Part shown: positions 7,901 through 10,657 of the stretch, piece after piece
How the letters are laid out: each line of letters starts with the position of its first letter
Position numbering within the stretch: the stretch's first letter is position 1
NCBI GenBank assembly: GCA_021790055.1
Contig: JAJYIL010000059.1
Span: forward strand, 1-10,657
Reading direction: 5' to 3'
Origin: Bacteroidota bacterium
Lineage (GTDB): Bacteria; Bacteroidota; Ignavibacteria; Ignavibacteriales; Ignavibacteriaceae
Length of the DNA: 10,657 bases
Translations under genes and position numbers: made by a program
The notes under the pieces: generated by a model
Told to the model about the DNA's origin: nothing
Database searches by the model: none
Seen by the model: only the letters and a program-made list of their open reading frames with translations

Positions 7901-10657
7901 GTATAAATCGAATTTGTTTTTAGCAACAACTCGGAAGAAATATTGCTCGTGTCCCCCGCAAATGCCAATTTAACTTTGGAGTCGCATTTACTTGCTATTT
8001 CGTCGCACTGAATTGTTCTTGAAAAAATAGAATTGATCAATAAATCTGCTTTTAATGATTCAAGTTTGCCGTCAACACTTTTACGGTAAGTTTCATCTTC
8101 ATAATAATTTTTAAAATTTATCTTAACGACTTCGTTTACATTGGAATTAGACTCATATATCCCACTAACATGCTGTTGACAAATTACAACAAGTGAAGCT
8201 TTGGGAAATTTATTTTTAACCGGTTCTAATAATGATGAAGCCAATATGCTGTCGCCGATGGAGTCTGTTCGCAGAAAAACTATTTTTTTTATATCAGCCG
8301 GAATAAGCGAATTAATATTCTTACCCGTTACCGGTGAGAATTTTGCGATACAAAAGCCAAACTTTTCTTCGGATGAAACTACAATTTCAAACCGCGGATC
8401 ATTTTGAATATGCAAAAAGCTTTTATGATGTTTTATATGGTATATATCATCGAGAGCCACATAGCAATCGGATCGCAGATGGCTTATTAAATATTTAAAT
8501 TCAACATAGCCCATATGTCCGCCACTGTCTAATAAAACGAAATCGGGTTTATAGTCAAATTTTTTCAGGCATTCACCAAGCAAATCTTCGGGTACATTGT
8601 TAAAATCAGTTTCCTTAAAATAAAGTTCGGCCCTTTCGTATTCTTTGTGATCGACATAAATATTTTCGAACTCTACATTATCAACAGTACTATTTTTAAT
8701 TTCCGCAATTGTTGGCAAAAGGTTTCTTGGAACCGAAATACCGTTTAACAATTTAACATAAGAGAGCAAACCTTCGCTATGCAGATTTATTGCTGCCTGC
8801 TTATAATTATCCGGGTTAATCTCTATAGAATAAAATTCAGAGTTCCCATCGGTTATGTTTTTAACCGCTGAGGCGATTATTTTCGTTGTCCCGTTACCTA
8901 GATATGTTCCGGTTTCAATGATCTTTTTAGGTTTTATTTTAGCAAACAACTCATTAATACTTCCCGAAAAGGTTGAATGCGAATCTACCACGGTTAAATC
9001 TTTTTCCTTTTCATCTTCACCGGCAATTTTAATATTCTTATTTTTTTTATCAATGTTATTATCATTGTTGAAATTAAAATCATTTAATCTGTCAATAAGG
9101 ATTCTTTGTCTTTCTTCATTTAGTTTTAATATAATTTGCGTTCCATGACCTTGAGGTGTATCTTTTACATCATAATTAATTTGACAAAAATTTAAATATT
9201 CCCATACCATATGACCTTTCTGAGCTGCAACTTTTTTATTAATATTCTTTCCATCATTAGTAATTCCAGCATCATCAATAATTATAATTCCTTCGGAATG
9301 CATAAATGGTATAATTAGTCTAAATTCCTTAAAGATGTGTAGCTTGTCATTCACAGAATCAAGAAGGGCAAAATGAAATTGCTCATTATTCAACCAAGAT
9401 AAATAATTTAATGAATCATCCAGCACCCATTCAACATTCGAAGCGTAATTACAAATCTGTTTACTAATGCTTATTGATTTAGGCTCAATATCAACCGATA
9501 TTAATTTACCTTTACTTCCTAATGTTTGTGATATATGTTTTGTACTTTCATGTTTTTCATCGAAGCTTCTAATAGTACCTGTTTCTATTGCATTGATGAA
9601 ACTGAATTTGTTCTTTAATTCATTTAATGTATCAATCAGGTGTTTCATAACTACATTATTGCTGCTCATATTACTTGTGGTATTTACCATTTGTATTTCG
9701 GGCACATCATAATTTTTTATAACTTCTTTCATTACTTCCGGATGTTCACCCCGGAATAATTCGGTATGGGAATTTTTGTCGCCGGTCCAGACAGGATATT
9801 TTGCTTCGATCTCGTTTCTATTTTCCGGAGTCCATTTTAGATAGCATTCATTGAACCACAAGTTCATATCTAAGCTCCACAAATTTCCCCAACCATAGCG
9901 GTTATATAATTCTATCTTCTGACGAACCTGATTTTCAAGAACATAGCTATAATGGCAGGGATAAATACCCATTCCGCGGGTTGTGTTTCCATCTATTGTG
10001 TGCAATTCTTCCGTCGTTTTATTTATGCCGGGAAGAAACATTGTGGGTGGGCGATGGTTTGTAAACTTTGCACCTTTAATAAACTTAAATACTCTTCTGT
10101 AATGCGCAGGGCTTTCGAAGAAAAAGGGAGACACAAAAATATAATCAAACCCTTTCCAGAAATTATCCGGAATAAAATTTATTTGTGTTATCGAAGGATC
10201 ATCCTTCAACATATTAATTATTACTTCGATATCCTTCTGCTTGTAAACCTCATCGGAATCTACAAGCCATACATAATCGCCGGATGCAAACTCAAGAGCT
10301 TTGTTTTGCATTTCCATTTTTTCCGGCCAGCTGCCCTGTACTAAACGAATTTTTCTTTTAGTGTCGGAAAAATTATTAATTAGCTCTACTGTACCGTCTT
10401 TTGAGGATCCATCAGGGTTTGCCGCAAATAGACATTTTTCAACAGCACCTTCCACAATAATTATTTCATGAGCAAAATTATAAATTGCCTTCAGCGCATA
10501 TTCAATAAAAGGCATGCCGTTAAGTACAATTATAACGAAGGATAATTTCGGATATGAATCTTCTAAATTTTCTGCCGTAAAAGAAAGTTTAGGTAGGCTC
10601 GATCCTTTAGTATTAGAATTAACACTTGAAGGTTTTGTAAGATCCACAATCAATGAC
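4915..10657 (-). CDS. Giant multidomain glycosyltransferase/methyltransferase with TPR repeats (5'-partial)
   Basis: At least 1912 residues, numbered here from a TTG at 10653. The frame is still open at the right edge (the preceding codon is TCA) and no ribosome site is visible, so the start is probably outside the window. Domains in order: GT2-like (35-290, DSDE at 132-135), methyltransferase 1 (333-512), methyltransferase 2 (560-775), GT9 heptosyltransferase-like (786-1127), TPR (1176-1256), GT2 (1272-1496), GT2 (1502-1712), a helical repeat pair (1713-1790) and C-terminal TPR (1809-1890). It ends in TAA. No signal peptide or membrane helix is seen, so the protein is probably cytoplasmic or peripheral at the inner membrane. 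By family it should transfer several sugars from activated donors and methylate sugar hydroxyls while a surface or secreted glycan is assembled; the glycan itself is unknown. The next gene starts 4 bases after the stop and is of the same kind. Single-domain relatives usually have 250-400 residues, so this is an unusually long fusion. Confidence 0.94.
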   Translation of the reverse strand, partial: SLIVDLTKPSSVNSNTKGSSLPKLSFTAENLEDSYPKLSFVIIVLNGMPFIEYALKAIYNFAHEIIIVEGAVEKCLFAANPDGSSKDGTVELINNFSDTKRKIRLVQGSWPEKMEMQNKALEFASGDYVWLVDSDEVYKQKDIEVIINMLKDDPSITQINFIPDNFWKGFDYIFVSPFFFESPAHYRRVFKFIKGAKFTNHRPPTMFLPGINKTTEELHTIDGNTTRGMGIYPCHYSYVLENQVRQKIELYNRYGWGNLWSLDMNLWFNECYLKWTPENRNEIEAKYPVWTGDKNSHTELFRGEHPEVMKEVIKNYDVPEIQMVNTTSNMSSNNVVMKHLIDTLNELKNKFSFINAIETGTIRSFDEKHESTKHISQTLGSKGKLISVDIEPKSISISKQICNYASNVEWVLDDSLNYLSWLNNEQFHFALLDSVNDKLHIFKEFRLIIPFMHSEGIIIIDDAGITNDGKNINKKVAAQKGHMVWEYLNFCQINYDVKDTPQGHGTQIILKLNEERQRILIDRLNDFNFNNDNNIDKKNKNIKIAGEDEKEKDLTVVDSHSTFSGSINELFAKIKPKKIIETGTYLGNGTTKIIASAVKNITDGNSEFYSIEINPDNYKQAAINLHSEGLLSYVKLLNGISVPRNLLPTIAEIKNSTVDNVEFENIYVDHKEYERAELYFKETDFNNVPEDLLGECLKKFDYKPDFVLLDSGGHMGYVEFKYLISHLRSDCYVALDDIYHIKHHKSFLHIQNDPRFEIVVSSEEKFGFCIAKFSPVTGKNINSLIPADIKKIVFLRTDSIGDSILASSLLEPVKNKFPKASLVVICQQHVSGIYESNSNVNEVVKINFKNYYEDETYRKSVDGKLESLKADLLINSIFSRTIQCDEIASKCDSKVKLAFAGDTSNISSELLLKTNSIYTSLIECGNDLNTELSRLKFMLEYLGIKRNDITPEINLLAEDTDYADKIFKENNLSKENTICIAPYAQYDVRDYAGYIKVIEELRGFNFIILGTAKDSAKALKEYGAYQVVNLCGKTTIRQMAAIIKNSKLFIGAESAGAHAACAVGTPNIIVVGGGHFGRFMPYSKLTSLVTLPLSCYGCNWKCKFERAYCVKDIDPELLFEAAKNSLKYIDAKPKIYFNELPNKESHEKLLKSFSRFVNINKVDSVEIKNEEIWQYNKRIVSLAEEAIQLNQLETARVLLENTLNLEPANLDALNNMAAIEILCGRWTAALDLLQKIIEIDCTNEVANNNIHYMEQILNQNTESKRIADSSSSLKISVVTPSYNQGKFIEQTIQSVLNQSYPNFEHIIFDGGSTDETIEILKKYPHLKWISEKDKGQSDALNKGFSKATGEIIAWINSDDWYEPNTFSAVAKFFEENRDKNIVMGNCNLVDENGKIFDQVINVERGLEELKNYKVSRSIPTQPAIFFRKKMLDEFGLLDINLKYVMDYDLWMRFAKKNRFYHLGQTFANYRFHQDAKIGDNNWEKMFPECEIVRQRYIQAEEYPMVSVIIPCYNYARYLPEAVYSVINQSYKNWEIIIVNDGSTDNTVEIASKLIYENPDKKIKLINQENSGKPAVSRNHGIEKSKGNYILPLDADDILAPGVLEIFISSIKNSYTQNIVIHGSLKTFGATSNLWQTQKFYPDELLRKTKIPYCCMFHRTIWQSVNGYSENIGYEDWEFWIKAAEKGAKFVDVPQVTVLRRETADSSWQKVLRKKHEWNIAGMIINHKELYEDEEIKWAEYYLNNYSESSNVEAHLSSKEMYPGAAAVLIYHYPELYGAEEVDWAKAYLSEHPFMIKKGFKNNVKNSSDITHNRIIKLVNSGVTKLNNNMDKEALLDFEEALKCVPGLPEIKYGKAVALLKIGEMDKAKLELKELLSVKPGYSSAVRLLQDINSNELNGKSKVSKTYFCIGRKN
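4984..5229 (-). other. Protein domain: C-terminal TPR repeats (first gene, residues 1809-1890)
   Basis: Two TPR-like units: DKEALLDFEEALKCVPGLPE (1829-1848) and GEMDKAKLELKELLSVKPGY (1861-1880), with the typical small-residue and terminal proline pattern. They end about 20 residues before the stop codon and so lie next to the N-terminal helices of the following gene product. A scaffold or partner-docking role is inferred. Confidence 0.8.
5284..5520 (-). repeat. Protein-level repeat pair, about 45 residues apart (first gene, residues 1712-1790)
   Basis: Two copies of a helical motif with the pattern ELY-x2-EE-x2-WA-x2-YL: ELYEDEEIKWAEYYL (1727-1741) and ELYGAEEVDWAKAYL (1773-1787). Each is preceded by a hydrophobic helix (AGMIINH and AAAVLIYH). 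The pair lies between the last GT2 domain and the C-terminal TPR. I do not recognise the motif; it may be a degenerate helical-repeat scaffold. Confidence 0.6.
5518..6150 (-). other. Protein domain: GT2 glycosyltransferase (first gene, residues 1502-1712)
   Basis: A second GT2 domain only about 6 residues behind the first: VSVIIPCYNYARYLPEAV (1504-1521), VNDGSTDNTVEI (1537-1548), PLDADDILAPG (1590-1600), and GYEDWEFWIKA (1671-1681) as the catalytic-base region. It resembles the preceding GT2 (SVLNQSYPN against SVINQSYKN) but has diverged throughout, as expected for an old tandem duplication. Confidence 0.91.
6166..6840 (-). other. Protein domain: GT2 glycosyltransferase (first gene, residues 1272-1496)
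   Basis: A clear GT2 domain: KISVVTPSYNQGKFIEQTI (1273-1291), FDGGSTDETIEI (1307-1318), the donor/metal motif WINSDDWYEP (1353-1362), and the acceptor-side motif MDYDLWMRFAKK (1444-1455). All expected parts are present, so it looks complete and active. This is the common subfamily that transfers sugars during cell-wall and O-antigen biogenesis. Confidence 0.9.
6886..7128 (-). other. Protein domain: TPR repeats, internal (first gene, residues 1176-1256)
   Basis: About two tetratricopeptide-type helix pairs with the A/L/Y/P spacing, for example NLEPANLDALNNMAAIEIL (1203-1221) followed by GRWTAALDLLQKIIEID (1223-1239). They separate the GT9 half from the tandem GT2 half and probably act as a scaffold or protein-docking element. 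Confidence 0.75.
7273..8298 (-). other. Protein domain: GT9 heptosyltransferase-like (first gene, residues 786-1127)
   Basis: A GT-B fold of the ADP-heptose:LPS heptosyltransferase family. The N-terminal motif is KIVFLRTDSIGDSIL (790-804). The C-terminal donor-site motif is FIGAESAGAHAACAVGTP (1048-1065), matching the family pattern GxDSGxxHxAxAxGTP with Glu in place of Asp. A C-x2-C-x3-C-x6-C cluster (C1094, C1097, C1101, C1108) corresponds to the cysteine-rich tail common in this family. The length of about 340 residues is normal for a free-standing GT9 enzyme, so the domain looks complete. The donor may be heptose or another sugar. Confidence 0.87.
8329..8976 (-). other. Protein domain: class I SAM methyltransferase 2 (first gene, residues 560-775)
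   Basis: A second Rossmann methyltransferase with motif I IIETGTYLGNGT (578-589), strand 2 SIEINPD (609-615), DFVLLDSGGH (704-713) and the catalytic-region motif ALDDIYHIKHHKS (733-745). Compared with the first copy it has an insertion of about 60 residues (640-700). Its motif I is closer to the canonical form, so it looks catalytically competent. The two copies share the ETGT and LLDS blocks but are otherwise strongly diverged, so this is not a recent duplication. Confidence 0.75.
9118..9657 (-). other. Protein domain: class I SAM methyltransferase 1 (first gene, residues 333-512)
   Basis: A Rossmann-type methyltransferase of the Methyltransf_24 kind. Motif I is AIETGTIRS (355-363), the acidic end of strand 2 is SVDIEP (386-391), a LLDS strand lies at 430-433, and IIIIDDAG (456-463) closes the core. 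The usual Gly after motif I is replaced in KHEST (367-371), but the following Ser-Thr is kept. It is followed by a charged Asn/Lys/Asp-rich linker (about 520-560) that leads to a second methyltransferase. The likely role is O-methylation of a sugar residue. Confidence 0.72.
9784..10551 (-). other. Protein domain: GT2-like glycosyltransferase (first gene, residues 35-290)
   Basis: The fold starts at FVIIVLNGMPFIEYAL (39-54), a GT-A first strand followed by the NGMPFI form seen in a GT2-like subfamily. The usual nucleotide-binding DGS motif appears late, as DGSSKDGT (81-88), after a roughly 10-residue insertion behind VEGA (67-70). The metal-binding DxD equivalent is DSDE (132-135) in YVWLVDSDE. 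The C-terminal half is rich in Trp, Tyr and Phe and has an HYSYV stretch near 234. The domain probably transfers a sugar from a nucleotide-sugar donor; its specificity cannot be read. Confidence 0.82.

Noticed and set aside
8283..8290. Run of eight A on the coding strand at the methyltransferase-GT9 junction; others at 9041-9048, 6369-6376 and 1895-1902
   Set aside because: Such runs could allow slippage, but they are expected in A+T-rich Lys-coding sequence. They are in frame, and no conserved stimulatory structure or useful alternative frame is apparent.
9952..10344. 130-codon open frame on the plus strand, antisense to the GT2-like domain
   Set aside because: It lies wholly opposite a well-supported domain with conserved motifs, its product resembles no family, and it has no plausible start context. 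The other plus-strand frames (for example 3954-4214, 5024-5299, 6073-6408 and 8855-9148) fail for the same reason.

Overview
The window is A+T-rich and coding on the minus strand from edge to edge. It holds two very large genes, both cut by the window borders, separated by only 4 bases. I see no RNA gene, mobile element, CRISPR array, promoter or terminator. No intergenic stretch is longer than 4 bases, so any promoter and terminator of this operon must lie outside. The Lys/Asn/Ile-rich proteins, the TPR-glycosyltransferase fusions and the lack of a clear Shine-Dalgarno sequence before the second gene fit a bacterium of the Bacteroidota/Ignavibacteria (FCB) kind. That is an inference from style, not from a marker gene.

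The first gene in transcription order (10657 down to 4915) encodes at least 1912 residues. Its order is: GT2-like glycosyltransferase, two successive class I SAM methyltransferases, a GT9 (heptosyltransferase-type) domain, TPR repeats, two tandem GT2 domains, a short helical repeat pair, and C-terminal TPR repeats. Its reading frame is still open at the right edge, so the true start is probably further upstream.

The second gene (4910 down to 1) encodes at least 1636 residues and runs off the left edge without a stop. Its order is: short helical N-terminus, GT2, FkbM-type methyltransferase, a second GT-A glycosyltransferase carrying a GSWGWATW motif, a GT4 domain with a four-cysteine cluster, a GT2, and a further GT2 that is cut.

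Together the visible parts hold nine glycosyltransferase and three methyltransferase domains in two polypeptides. Nearly all keep recognisable catalytic motifs, and no membrane segments or signal peptides are seen. The simplest reading is a cytoplasmic 'assembly line' that builds and O-methylates one complex glycan (O-antigen, exopolysaccharide, or glycoprotein glycan). The TPR segments would act as scaffold or docking elements. The actual product, sugar donors and acceptor cannot be read from this window: no polymerase, flippase, ABC exporter or nucleotide-sugar synthesis gene is present.
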